Assembly: GCF_900110705.1 (NCBI RefSeq)
Contig: NZ_FOEJ01000001.1
Location: forward strand, 689,501 to 753,500
Reading direction: 5' to 3'
Origin: Loktanella sp. DSM 29012
GTDB taxonomy: Bacteria > Pseudomonadota > Alphaproteobacteria > Rhodobacterales > Rhodobacteraceae
DNA length: 64,000 bases
Position 1 is the stretch's first letter; every line of letters begins with the position of its first letter. Position numbers and translations under genes: made by a program. The notes under the pieces were generated by a model, which saw only the letters and a program-made list of their open reading frames with translations, had not been told where the DNA came from and searched no databases. Below are positions 7,433 through 16,015 of the stretch, piece after piece.

Positions 7433-9514
7433 CTAGCCGCTGATCAGGCCCATGGATTCCAGCTTCAGAATGACCTGATGCGCGCAGTTGTCGACATCCT
7501 GTCCTTCGGTATCCAGCCGCAGTTCGGGGTCCTTCGGAACGTCATAGGGGTCTGAAATTCCGGTGAATTCCTTGATCTTACCTTCGCGTGCCAGCTTGTA
7601 CAGGCCCTTGCGGTCGCGGCGCTCGCATTCCTCGATCGAGGTCGCGACGTGCACTTCGATGAATGCGCCGAAATCCTCGATCTCTTCACGCACCGCGCGG
7701 CGGGTCGTGGCGTAGGGTGCAATCGGGGCACAGATGGCGATCCCGCCGTTCTTGGTGATCTCGGAGGCGACGTAGCCGATGCGGCGGATGTTCAGGTCGC
7801 GGTGTTCCTTGGAAAAGCCCAGTTCCGACGACAGGTTCTTGCGCACGATGTCACCGTCCAGCAACGTGACCGGGCGGCCACCCATTTCCATCAGCTTGAC
7901 CATCAGCGCGTTGGCGATGGTGGATTTGCCCGAACCGGAGAAGCCGGTGAAGAACACAGTAAAGCCCTGCTTGGACCGCGCTGGTTTCGTGCGGCGCAGC
8001 TCTTCAACGACCTGCGGAAAGCTGAACCATTCCGGGATTTCCAGGCCCTCTTGCAGGCGGCGGCGCAATTCGGTGCCGGAAATGTTCAGGATCGTGACGT
8101 TGTCGCGGTCCTCGATTTCGTCTGCGGGCTCGTATTGGGCGCGTTCCTGCACATAAACCATGTGTTTGAAATCGACCATTTCGATACCCATTTCCTCTTG
8201 ATGCTCGCGGAACAGGTCCTGCGCATCGTAGGGGCCGTAGAAATCGTCACCGGCAGAGTTCTTGCCCGGGCCTGCGTGGTCGCGGCCGACGATGAAATGG
8301 GTGCAGCCGTGGTTCTTGCGGATCAGCCCGTGCCAGACGGCCTCGCGCGGACCGGCCATGCGCATCGCGAGGTTCAGCAGGGACATGGTGGTCGTTGACG
8401 GCTGATACTGGTCCAGAACCGCCTCGTAGCAGCGCACGCGGGTAAAGTGATCAACGTCGCCCGGCTTGGTCAGGCCCACGACGGGGTGGATCAGCAGGTT
8501 GGCCTGTGCCCCCTTGGCGGCGCGGAAGGTCAGTTCCTGATGCGCGCGGTGCAGCGGGTTGCGGGTCTGGAACGCCACGACCTTGCGCCAGCCCAGCTTG
8601 CGGAAATAGGCGCGCAATTCGTTGGGCGTGTCGCGGCGGGCGCGGAAATCGTAATGCACCGGCTGCTGGATGCCGGTCACCGGGCCGCCCAGATAGACGT
8701 TGCCTGCGGTGTTGTGCAGATAGTTGACGGCGGGGTGCGCGGAATCGTCGGCGCCAAAGACCATCTCGGCCTCGCGGGCCTTGTTCGGCACCCATTTGTC
8801 CGTAACCGTCATGGTCGCAAGGATTACGCCTTCCTGGTCGCGCAGTGCGATGTCTTGACCCAGTTCGATCGTGTCGGCAAAGGCGTCAGTCACGTCCAGC
8901 GTGATCGGAATGGGCCACAGGTGGCCGTCTGCGGTGCGCATATTTTCCACGACACCGTTGTAATCTGCCTCGGACAGGAACCCCTTGAGCGGGTTGAAGC
9001 CACCGTTCATCAGCAGTTCCAGATCGCAGATCTGGCGTGGCGTCAGGTCGTGGCTGGTCAGATTCCCGGCCTCATGCTTCATCTTTTGTGCGCTCTCGAA
9101 CGACACATATAGCTCTGGGATGGGGGCAAGGTTGTTTTGCATCATTTGGGTCCTGTGGGTGGTTGGAATGTAGCCGCTGGTCGTTCCGGTCAGTTCGGCA
9201 TGAAGGGCGTCGTATTCAGCGAATTTTCGGGCAAGGAATTGATCCCTCAACCGCACCATTTCGGCTGCCCCGCGATGGGTCAGCACATAGGAAAACCGCT
9301 GTCGCCGGTCGGCGCTGGCACGGTCGCTGATCTGGATGAATCCGGCGGCAACCGCCGACTTGAGCAATGCGTTCAAACGTCCAAGCGACACCCCAAGCGC
9401 CACAGCCGTCGCACGTTGCGACGCCTCGGGCGCAAGGTTGACTTGACGCAGCAGCCGAAACAGGGCGACCTCTTCGTCAGATATGGGTGCTATGGTCTGG
9501 ACGGCCACGATCAC
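7433..9514 (-). CDS. Winged-helix (MarR/EPS type) - ATP sulfurylase - APS kinase
   Basis: One uninterrupted 693-codon frame. Residues about 10-110 match the MarR-family EPS-associated regulator pattern (VSLGRLNALLKSAVAAGFI, YVLTHRGAAEM, FLARKFAEYDALHAEL). Residues 125-515 are ATP sulfurylase, with the nucleotide motif QTRNPLHRAH at 316-325. Residues 517-693 are APS kinase, with P-loop GFSGSGKS at 524-531. The enzymes convert sulfate to APS then PAPS. The usual Rhodobacteraceae enzyme is about 570 residues and starts at MQNNLAPIPELYVSFESAQK; here ATGs at 9145 and 9142 have AGGA just upstream, so a normal-length enzyme can be made from an internal start as well as, or instead of, a fusion. The full-length start is GTG at 9514 with a poor ribosome site. 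Faces a palindromic region. Confidence 0.88.
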   Translation of the reverse strand: MIVAVQTIAPISDEEVALFRLLRQVNLAPEASQRATAVALGVSLGRLNALLKSAVAAGFIQISDRASADRRQRFSYVLTHRGAAEMVRLRDQFLARKFAEYDALHAELTGTTSGYIPTTHRTQMMQNNLAPIPELYVSFESAQKMKHEAGNLTSHDLTPRQICDLELLMNGGFNPLKGFLSEADYNGVVENMRTADGHLWPIPITLDVTDAFADTIELGQDIALRDQEGVILATMTVTDKWVPNKAREAEMVFGADDSAHPAVNYLHNTAGNVYLGGPVTGIQQPVHYDFRARRDTPNELRAYFRKLGWRKVVAFQTRNPLHRAHQELTFRAAKGAQANLLIHPVVGLTKPGDVDHFTRVRCYEAVLDQYQPSTTTMSLLNLAMRMAGPREAVWHGLIRKNHGCTHFIVGRDHAGPGKNSAGDDFYGPYDAQDLFREHQEEMGIEMVDFKHMVYVQERAQYEPADEIEDRDNVTILNISGTELRRRLQEGLEIPEWFSFPQVVEELRRTKPARSKQGFTVFFTGFSGSGKSTIANALMVKLMEMGGRPVTLLDGDIVRKNLSSELGFSKEHRDLNIRRIGYVASEITKNGGIAICAPIAPYATTRRAVREEIEDFGAFIEVHVATSIEECERRDRKGLYKLAREGKIKEFTGISDPYDVPKDPELRLDTEGQDVDNCAHQVILKLESMGLISG

Positions 9515-9523
9515 GACTCAATC

Positions 9524-9574
9524 TTTGTTCACGCGTGAACGCATACAGGAAAATTGCGTTCACAAAAGAACAAA
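9524..9574. promoter_or_regulatory. Nested palindromic operator upstream of winged-helix/sat/cysC
   Basis: Two inverted copies of TTTGTTC-n4-GTGAACGCA (plus strand 9524-9543, minus strand 9574-9555). Each copy contains a dyad: GTTCACGCGTGAAC (9527-9540, a perfect 14-bp palindrome) and GTTCACAAAAGAAC (9558-9571). The two dyads start 31 bp apart, about three helical turns. The array ends 10 bases before the GTG start at 9514. It is well placed as the binding site of the winged-helix domain encoded immediately downstream; that assignment is inference. Confidence 0.7.
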
Positions 9575-9673
9575 CATGTGTCCAAGGCTGAAAATCGCGG
9601 ATTTGCGCTGAAAACAGGGCAGGTGCATGGCCAATGCGCCGCCCTGCGCGCCATTGCGCGGCGCCACAGAGAC

Positions 9674-9710
9674 AACGGGGCCGGTCTGCGATGCGCAGCC
9701 CGGCCCCGTT
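9674..9710 (-). terminator. Terminator-like hairpin after trxB
   Basis: A long GC-rich hairpin: AACGGGGCCGG pairs with CCGGCCCCGTT, and CTGCG/CGCAG extends the stem inside a single mismatch. It lies 26 bases downstream of the trxB stop. The T tract on the minus strand is short, so strength is uncertain. Confidence 0.65.
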
Positions 9711-9735
9711 TTCGCATCAGGCTGGTCTGTGCCGT

Positions 9736-10743
9736 CTACTCGGCTGCGTTTACAGGCGCGCCGTAGCCCAGCGGCAATGTCGTGTCGGCCTCGACATCAC
9801 TGTCGTCCTGTTCGGCCAGGAACCGTTCCGCATCCAGTGCCGCCATGCAGCCCATCCCGGCGCTGGTCACGGCCTGACGGTAGACATGATCGGTCAGGTC
9901 ACCAGCGGCAAAGACGCCGGGGATCGCCGTGCGCGTCGTTCCGGGTTCAACCACGACATAGCCGCCATTGTGGGTTTCCAGCTTGTCCTTGACCAGTTCG
10001 GACGCCGGTGCGTGACCGATGGCGATGAACACGCCCTTGGCTGCGATTTCCGTGATCTCGCCGGTTTCGACGTGTTTCAGGCGCACCGCCTCGACCCCCT
10101 TGGGGTTTTCCGTGCCGACGATTTCGTCGATCTCGTGGAACCACAGGGTTTCGATCTTGGGGTTTTTCAACAAACGGTTTTGCAGGATTTTTTCCGCGCG
10201 CAATTCGTCGCGGCGGTGCACCAGCGTGACTTTGGATGCGAAATTCGTCAGGAACAGCGCCTCTTCGACGGCCGTATTGCCGCCGCCGACCACGATGATT
10301 TCCTGACCACGGTAGAAAAACCCGTCGCAGGTCGCGCAGGCGCTGACGCCAAAACCCTTGAATTTATCCTCGGATGGCAGGCCCAGCCATTTTGCGCGGG
10401 CACCGGTGGCCAAAATCACCGCGTCAGCCGTCACAACCGACCCGCTGTCGCAGGTCGCGGTAAAGGGGCGTTTGGACAGGTCCAGATCCGTGACGATGTC
10501 ATGCACAATGTTGCAGCCCATCGCGCGGGCGTGGGCCTCCATCCGGACCATCAGGTCGGGGCCCTGCACTTCGGTATCGCCGGGCCAGTTTTCGACCTCG
10601 GTGGTGGTGGTCAGCTGACCGCCCGGTTCGATCCCCTGGATCAGCATGGGTTCCAGCATCGCGCGGGATGCATAGACGCCTGCGGTATAGCCTGCCGGGC
10701 CAGAGCCTACGATCAAGACACGGGTGTGCTGGGGTGTGGACAT
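9736..10743 (-). CDS. trxB: Thioredoxin-disulfide reductase
   Basis: A 335-residue flavoprotein that passes electrons from NADPH to thioredoxin in the cytoplasm. FAD motif GSGPAG is at 13-18, the redox-active CATC is at C136/C139, and the NADPH-binding GGGNTAVEEALFL and the late GVFAAGDL FAD block are present. Length is normal. The start at 10743 is supported by AGGAGG 6 bases upstream; reading further upstream is open but has no similarity. It is divergent from an Lrp-type regulator, which may control it. Confidence 0.97.
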   Translation of the reverse strand: MSTPQHTRVLIVGSGPAGYTAGVYASRAMLEPMLIQGIEPGGQLTTTTEVENWPGDTEVQGPDLMVRMEAHARAMGCNIVHDIVTDLDLSKRPFTATCDSGSVVTADAVILATGARAKWLGLPSEDKFKGFGVSACATCDGFFYRGQEIIVVGGGNTAVEEALFLTNFASKVTLVHRRDELRAEKILQNRLLKNPKIETLWFHEIDEIVGTENPKGVEAVRLKHVETGEITEIAAKGVFIAIGHAPASELVKDKLETHNGGYVVVEPGTTRTAIPGVFAAGDLTDHVYRQAVTSAGMGCMAALDAERFLAEQDDSDVEADTTLPLGYGAPVNAAE

Positions 10744-10899
10744 GGGACCTCCTGTCGGTGTTGTTCCCCATATAGTCGGGCCGGGCTGGCAGCGAAAGGT
10801 CAACTGCGTTTCTGAAAGTTGCGCGTCAATGAAACTTTGTTGCGCAGGTTTGCCTTTGGTCGTAGTAATCAAAGCAACAACAAGGAGAGACCCCCCAAA

Positions 10900-11400
10900 A
10901 TGCCGGGTGCAAAGCTGGACGAAATCGACCGGATGATTCTTGCAGAACTCCAGGCCGATGGCCGGATGACCAATGTGGAATTGGCAAAACGGGTCGGCAT
11001 CAGCGCGCCGCCCTGCCTGCGCCGTGTCCGCACGCTGGAGGAGCAGGGCTATATTCTCGGCTATCACGCCGAGGTCGATCCGCGCGAACTGGGGTTCGAG
11101 GTTCAGGTGTTTGCCATGGTCGGTCTGGTCAGTCAGGCCGAGGCCGATCTGTCGGCATTCGAGGGGCGTTGCGAACATTGGCCGCTGGTACGCGAATGTC
11201 ATATGCTAAATGGCGAGGTCGATTTTATCCTGAAATGCGTGGCCCCCGACCTGCGGACCTTTCAGCGTTTCCTGACCGAGGAACTGACCAGCGCGCCCAA
11301 CGTGGCAAGCGTCAAGACATCCCTCGTGATCCGTGGTGCCAAGGATGAGCCGGGCGTGCCGTTCGATGTGCTCGAGGCGCGACTGGCAAAAGACGCCTGA
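10900..11400 (+). CDS. Lrp/AsnC family transcriptional regulator
   Basis: A 166-residue regulator. The N-terminal helix-turn-helix (LDEIDRMILAELQADGRMTN through ISAPPCLRRVRTLEEQGYI, residues 6-53) is followed by a RAM ligand-binding domain containing the typical HMLNGEVDFILKCVAPDL stretch. The ATG at 10900 has AAGGAGAG about 9 bases upstream. Proteins of this family form dimers to octamers and respond to amino acids. It is divergent from trxB with a 156-base shared control region; regulation of trxB or of itself is possible but not shown. Confidence 0.9.
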   Translation: MPGAKLDEIDRMILAELQADGRMTNVELAKRVGISAPPCLRRVRTLEEQGYILGYHAEVDPRELGFEVQVFAMVGLVSQAEADLSAFEGRCEHWPLVRECHMLNGEVDFILKCVAPDLRTFQRFLTEELTSAPNVASVKTSLVIRGAKDEPGVPFDVLEARLAKDA

Positions 11401-11458
11401 TACCACCCGTCATGAGCGTATGCCTATCCGCCGGACGACATGTCCTGCGACATAGGCC

Positions 11459-12313
11459 TCATGCAATGGATGACAGGTCCAGATCGCGCAGATGCAGGCG
11501 TGGATGCAGTAGCGGGCCGAAGTCGCCCAGCTGTTGCATGTGCGGAAACATCGACATCAACAGCTCGCGGCCGTCATTGCGCAGCTTGAGCAGGTGCGGC
11601 AGGCCCGGGTGCAGCGATTCAACCTCCAGACCGCCGCTGATGAGGATGCTGGCATGTTCGCGAAACCCCAGCTGATAGACATCGACCGCCGTGGCCGGAT
11701 GCAGTTCGACGATCGCGGACTGGTCGATGAAATCACGCGCGGGGATGAACGATACCTCGTCGCCGGACAGACGCTTGCTCATGTTGTGACGGTGGGCAAT
11801 GCGTGCGGCCGGGCCAAGCACGAGGTCCGCATTCGGTTTGCGGTAGCCCAGTGCGTCCTGCGTCAATCGCGTCATTGTTCCCATTTCGGGATTTGCGTTC
11901 TGCGCACCCGGTACGATCTGCATGCAGCCTTTCCACAAGAGCTGAACCATACCGTGACTGGTCGTCATCACACGGTCGCCGGGCCACAGGTCCTCGACCG
12001 CGCAGGGGCCGGTGTCCGTGGTAACGATCGCGCCGCGTCCAATCGCGGCAAAGCAATCTTCAAAAAGAGGTATTGCCGGGGCAATCCGGGTCACATCATC
12101 AATGTCAGAAGAGGGAGTCAGATGGACAATCTCGTAGCGACGCATGAGAGGCTTCACGCGTCGAGATTGTCCATCCAGACCAGCTGTCCGGTCTGAGGAA
12201 ACCGGGGTCGTATTTCGTTGCGGCGCATAAGACGCGGACCGCGGGAGGGACTGATTTAACATGTGTCGCACCATCTGGCTTGTCACATCATCTGTCGGCC
12301 CCACCGACAACAT
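11459..12313 (-). CDS. Hint-domain protein (Hint_2 type)
   Basis: A protein of up to 284 residues (start uncertain: none of the ATGs at 12313, 12274 or 12262 has a good ribosome site). Residues about 88-250 resemble the Hint_2 domain abundant in Rhodobacteraceae: CFAAIGRGAIVTTDTG, then VEDLWPGDRVMT, and the closing GGLEVESLHPG. Hint folds carry out autoproteolysis in hedgehog and intein proteins. The start of the domain has extra residues between the cysteine and the G-x-I block, so splicing or cleavage is doubtful. No partner gene is adjacent. A similar protein is at 38738-39772. Confidence 0.72.
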   Translation of the reverse strand: MLSVGPTDDVTSQMVRHMLNQSLPRSASYAPQRNTTPVSSDRTAGLDGQSRRVKPLMRRYEIVHLTPSSDIDDVTRIAPAIPLFEDCFAAIGRGAIVTTDTGPCAVEDLWPGDRVMTTSHGMVQLLWKGCMQIVPGAQNANPEMGTMTRLTQDALGYRKPNADLVLGPAARIAHRHNMSKRLSGDEVSFIPARDFIDQSAIVELHPATAVDVYQLGFREHASILISGGLEVESLHPGLPHLLKLRNDGRELLMSMFPHMQQLGDFGPLLHPRLHLRDLDLSSIA

Positions 12314-12508
12314 CTGAGGAGATCGTTGCTGTTGGGTTGATTAAGGCGTTATCCGCCGCATTTCGTCAAACTATTCGCAGGATTGAGTTGTGACCGGCGA
12401 TAGTTCTCCGTCTTGACGGCGATTGTTGAGGGAATGACGGGAAATTTTGCCATATTTGGCCGAATCAAAGGTCTGCACGCGGCGGGAATCACGAGGGAAA
12501 GCACAGAC

Positions 12509-13636
12509 GTGACACAGTTGCCTGAATTCACCATTGGGATCGAAGAGGAATATCTGCTGGTCGACGCAGATACGTTTGACCTGGTTGCAGCACCGGATTC
12601 GCTGATGGCGGCACTGACCGGGGCGCTGGGGAATCAGGTCAGCACCGAATTCCTGAACTGCCAGGTCGAGGTCGGAACCGGAATCTGCGCAACCATCGCC
12701 GAGGCACGCGCCGATCTGGGGCATTTGCGCAGAACCGTTGCGGAACTGGCCGCAGATCATGGGCTACGGCCTGTCGCGGCCTCTTGCCATCCTTTTGGTG
12801 ATTGGAAACAGCAGGGCCGCACGGACAAGCCGCGCTATGAACAGCTGGACGATGATCTGGGGGCGGTCGCACGACGCATGTTGATCGGTGGCATGCACGT
12901 TCACGTGGGGTTGCCCGATCAGGACAGTCGCATCGCGCTGATGAACCAGCTGTCCTATTTTCTGCCGCATCTTCTGGCCTTGTCCGCGTCTTCGCCGTTC
13001 TGGCAGGGCAGGGACACCGGGCTTGCCAGCTATCGCATGGCGGTTTTCGATTCCATGCCGCGGACGGGGTTGCCACCGCGTTTGCGGGACTGGGCGGACT
13101 GGGAGTCGCGGGTCCAGCGCCTGGTCGGGCTTGGTGTGATCGAGGATTCGTCCAAGATATGGTGGGATTTGCGCCCGTCGGGCAAATTTCCCACGCTCGA
13201 GACACGGATTTGCGATGTCTCACCGCGCCTCGCAGATACGCTGACGATCGCGGCGGTCGTGCAGGCGCTGACCCGGACGTTATGGCGGCGCACCCGCAAT
13301 GGACAGCCCTGGCGGGAATCCGACCCGATCATGGTGCAGGAAAATCGCTGGCGCGCGCAGCGATACGGTGTCTCGGCTGGCCTGATCGACAGCGCAGCCG
13401 ATCGGATCGTGCCGATGCCGCAGCTGATGGACGAACTGCTGGACCTGATTTCAGAGGATATGTTGGCGCTGGATAGCGTGGCCGAGGCGTCGCGGATTGC
13501 CGATATCGCAAGGTCGGGAACCGACGCGGATCGCCAGCGGGCGCTGTATCATTCTGCAATGGATGGGGGTGCTGACACCCATGACGCGCTGTGCGCCGTG
13601 GTTCGCGCCCTGGCGGATGATTTTACCGCCATCTGA
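12509..13636 (+). CDS. Carboxylate-amine ligase, YbdK/GCS2 type
   Basis: A 375-residue enzyme from a GTG start; homology begins at once with EFTIGIEEEYLLVDADTFDL (about residues 5-24). The GIEEE block, the GMHVHVG motif and the WWDLRPSGKFPTLETRICD segment are the hallmarks of the glutamate-cysteine ligase 2 fold used by YbdK, which has weak gamma-glutamylcysteine synthetase activity. The natural product is not known. In-frame starts at 12413 (TTG) and 12434 (ATG) would add 25-32 residues lacking similarity and are less likely. Single gene, no obvious operon partner. Confidence 0.88.
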   Translation: MTQLPEFTIGIEEEYLLVDADTFDLVAAPDSLMAALTGALGNQVSTEFLNCQVEVGTGICATIAEARADLGHLRRTVAELAADHGLRPVAASCHPFGDWKQQGRTDKPRYEQLDDDLGAVARRMLIGGMHVHVGLPDQDSRIALMNQLSYFLPHLLALSASSPFWQGRDTGLASYRMAVFDSMPRTGLPPRLRDWADWESRVQRLVGLGVIEDSSKIWWDLRPSGKFPTLETRICDVSPRLADTLTIAAVVQALTRTLWRRTRNGQPWRESDPIMVQENRWRAQRYGVSAGLIDSAADRIVPMPQLMDELLDLISEDMLALDSVAEASRIADIARSGTDADRQRALYHSAMDGGADTHDALCAVVRALADDFTAI

Positions 13637-13665
13637 CGGGCCAACGCGTCCCTCTGGTGTGGTGG

Positions 13666-13700
13666 AAAAAGCCCGTGCGGCCAGAGGTGGTCCGCACGGG
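13666..13700 (-). terminator. Intrinsic terminator of the small protein gene
   Basis: On the minus strand a 9-bp stem (CCCGTGCGG with CCGCACGGG, 11-base loop) is followed by CTTTTT. It lies about 55 bases after the stop of the 59-residue protein gene. Confidence 0.8.
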
Positions 13701-13754
13701 GGCAGTGGACCGGCCGAGGGGAAGCAGCCGGTCGTCGGGAAATCGGTGCGCGGC

Positions 13755-13934
13755 CTAGCCTGCCAGCGACATGCCTTCGGGAAGCGGTGCCAGAGAGATC
13801 TTCTTGTCGCGACCTTCGGTTTCAAGCCGGCGCGCGATCATGGCCTGACGGCGCAATCCGCGCTCCCAGGGCATCTTGGTCGTGCATTTCTCGGCTTCGG
13901 CGATGGTGTTCTTCATCCAGCGTGATTTGCTCAT
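13755..13934 (-). CDS. Conserved-looking small basic protein, unknown function
   Basis: A 59-residue, strongly basic protein beginning MSKSRWMKNTIAEAEKCTTK and continuing MPWERGLRRQAMIARR. An AGAGGACC site 7 bases before the ATG and a terminator downstream support that it is real. I recall similar short proteins annotated as hypothetical in Rhodobacteraceae. No signal peptide or membrane helix is evident; the charge could fit nucleic-acid or membrane-surface binding, but there is no direct support. An upstream in-frame ATG at 14012 adds 26 residues and is less likely. Confidence 0.68.
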   Translation of the reverse strand: MSKSRWMKNTIAEAEKCTTKMPWERGLRRQAMIARRLETEGRDKKISLAPLPEGMSLAG

Positions 13935-14204
13935 GGTCTCGGTCCTCTGTTTCAAAAAGCCCGCACTTTTCTGCGGGATTGGAAACAGTTTCACCCCGGG
14001 AATGGGCAGCAATTGGACAATCGATCGGGATTTTCAGTTTTTTTGCAGGCAGGGGCGGATGAACTTTGGCAACGTTGTTGCCGCATACGAAACACGATGT
14101 TTTCAGTGTTTTTGTGCTGAATTTTGGGTCAATGCGGCCCTCGGCCCGTGCATTGTTTCGCGTTTTGTGGCGAAACGGCGGCGGCATGCCGCCGCAAAGC
14201 GGCC

Positions 14205-14963
14205 CTAATCCAGCACGATGGACGCAATCATGCGCCCGTAATCTGCATCATTGGCATGGGTGGACCTGCGATAGCTGAAGAATCGCGCAGGGTCCGCATA
14301 GGTGCAGTGCCGCGTCCATGATGCATGGCCGATCCCGGCACCGCGCAGCCGGTGCAACCCGTAGGCGGGCAGATCGAAATGCAGCCTGTCGCCGGCCCCA
14401 TTGGCAAAGAACCGGCTGTTGGCGTCGTCTTCGGTCAAAAAGGCATCCATGAATTCCGGTCCGACCTCATAGGCGGCCTGGCTGATGGATGGTCCGATGA
14501 CGGCGCTGATCCGCGCCCGGTCCGCGCCCAGTGCCACCATCGCGTCGATCGTGTTTTCCAAAACGCCCGACAGCGCGCCTTTCCAGCCGGCGTGGGCCGC
14601 GCCGATCACCCGCGCTTGCGCATCGGCGAACAGCACGGGCTGGCAATCGGCGGTCAGGGTGCACAGGGCGACACCGGGGGTGGCCGTGACGATCCCGTCG
14701 GCCTTGGGCAGTGTGGTCGATGGCCCCGTGACGGCCACCACATCGGGCGAATGCACCTGATAGACACCCACCAGCCAATCCGGGTCGACCCCCATGTGAC
14801 CTGCGACCCGTTCACGGTTGATCGCCACGATTTCCGACTGATCGGCGCTGCCGATCCCGCAATTGAGCGATGCGTAGATACCAGAGGACGCACCGCCCTT
14901 GCGGGTGAAAAAACCGTGGCGCAAGGGTGCCAGGGCATCGTCGGTAATCGGGGCAAGTGTCAT
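14205..14963 (-). CDS. pgeF: Peptidoglycan editing factor / multicopper polyphenol oxidase family (YfiH)
   Basis: A 252-residue member of the YfiH/DUF152 family, in which characterised E. coli PgeF removes mis-incorporated amino acids from UDP-MurNAc precursors. The metal-ligand regions LTADCQPVLFAD and IGAAHAGWKGALSG are intact, with H, C and H ligands, and the N-terminal half has the usual QVHSPDV segment. Older annotations call it laccase domain or polyphenol oxidase. Its start overlaps the end of the upstream methyltransferase-like gene by 4 bases (ATGA), forming the end of an lgt operon concerned with the cell envelope. Confidence 0.92.
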   Translation of the reverse strand: MTLAPITDDALAPLRHGFFTRKGGASSGIYASLNCGIGSADQSEIVAINRERVAGHMGVDPDWLVGVYQVHSPDVVAVTGPSTTLPKADGIVTATPGVALCTLTADCQPVLFADAQARVIGAAHAGWKGALSGVLENTIDAMVALGADRARISAVIGPSISQAAYEVGPEFMDAFLTEDDANSRFFANGAGDRLHFDLPAYGLHRLRGAGIGHASWTRHCTYADPARFFSYRRSTHANDADYGRMIASIVLD

Positions 14964-16015
14964 GCGGTCAGTCCCGGTGGCGGCGTGCTGCCTGCGGCAT
15001 ACAGGCCCAATACCTTGAATAGGTCACCCATTTCGGCGGGGTGGGTCAACCGTCGGTGGGCCGAAATCAGGGTTTCGCGTGCGGGTTCGCTCAAACCTTT
15101 GGCAAGCGCCTGCGCCCGGTTGCTGATCCCGAGGCGTTCGAGAAACACGCCTTGTGGCGTCAGTTTGCTGTGCAGCGCAGGCTGTGCTGCCTGCGCCAAG
15201 GCCGCGAAATCGACATGCGCTGTCAAGTCCGCCGCCCCCGGAGTCGCAAAGGGATCGACGGGCTGGTGCGCCTGCACCGCCTGAAACGTGTCGCCGAAAC
15301 TAGTCCAGCCGCCGTAATCCACGATCATTGCAGCACCACCATGACCTGCAATGCGCGCACCGATGATGCGTGCTGCGTCCTGCGCAGGCGTGCTGACCTC
15401 GACCACGTCGCCGTCGCGGGTGTCGTCCAGGCGGTCCGCCAGCATTGCCAGCGGGGCGGGGTCGGTCAGTCCCAGCGTCAGTGCGCCATCCGACAGGCCC
15501 ACAACACGTTCCCGCCAGCCCTGACCGTCGCGCTGGAACTGCCGGATCGGCAGCGCGTCGAAAAATTCGTTGGCGACCAGAAACAGGGGCTGGGCAGGCA
15601 GGACATCCAGATGATCCAGCCAGATCGCATCAGGCACCATCTGCGCCTGTGCCGCGCGCAGCACCGGGGATGCCTCGATCAGATGGACCTCTGCGGCATC
15701 GCGGAATCCCGGCACCCGTGCTGTAGCGCGCAGGATATCCGCCATCAGCGTGCCGCGCCCCGGTCCCGGTTCAGCCAGCGAAAAACGCGCAGGCGATCCC
15801 TGATCCATCCACGCCTGCGCCAGCGCGAGGCCGATCAGCTCTCCGAACATCTGGCTGATCTCGGGCGCGGTGATGAAATCGCCAGCCGCCCCGAGCGGGT
15901 CGCGGGTCGCGTAATAGCCGTCGGTGGGGTCCAGCAGGCAGGTGGACATGTAGTCGGCCAATGTCATCGGGCCGTCAGTGGCGATGCGCGCCATCAGACG
16001 ATCAGCCAGTGTCAT
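14960..16015 (-). CDS. SAM-dependent methyltransferase of the MidA/NDUFAF7 family
   Basis: A 351-residue protein. It shows the family's opening DYMSTCLLDPTDGYYATRDP (about 21-40), GDFITAPEISQMFGELIG, and the SAM-binding EPGPGRGTLMADIL. Mitochondrial NDUFAF7 methylates an arginine of complex I; the bacterial role is not established. The ATG at 16015 overlaps the lgt stop (ATGA), and its stop overlaps pgeF by 4 bases, so lgt, this gene and pgeF form one tightly coupled operon. Confidence 0.9.
   Translation of the reverse strand: MTLADRLMARIATDGPMTLADYMSTCLLDPTDGYYATRDPLGAAGDFITAPEISQMFGELIGLALAQAWMDQGSPARFSLAEPGPGRGTLMADILRATARVPGFRDAAEVHLIEASPVLRAAQAQMVPDAIWLDHLDVLPAQPLFLVANEFFDALPIRQFQRDGQGWRERVVGLSDGALTLGLTDPAPLAMLADRLDDTRDGDVVEVSTPAQDAARIIGARIAGHGGAAMIVDYGGWTSFGDTFQAVQAHQPVDPFATPGAADLTAHVDFAALAQAAQPALHSKLTPQGVFLERLGISNRAQALAKGLSEPARETLISAHRRLTHPAEMGDLFKVLGLYAAGSTPPPGLTA

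Noticed and set aside
9634-10815. A 393-codon plus-strand frame opposite trxB
   Set aside because: trxB is unmistakable on the minus strand with all motifs; the antisense frame has no recognisable family.
10744-11202. Upstream in-frame extension of trxB
   Set aside because: It would run antisense through the Lrp gene; AGGAGG before the ATG at 10743 fixes the normal start.
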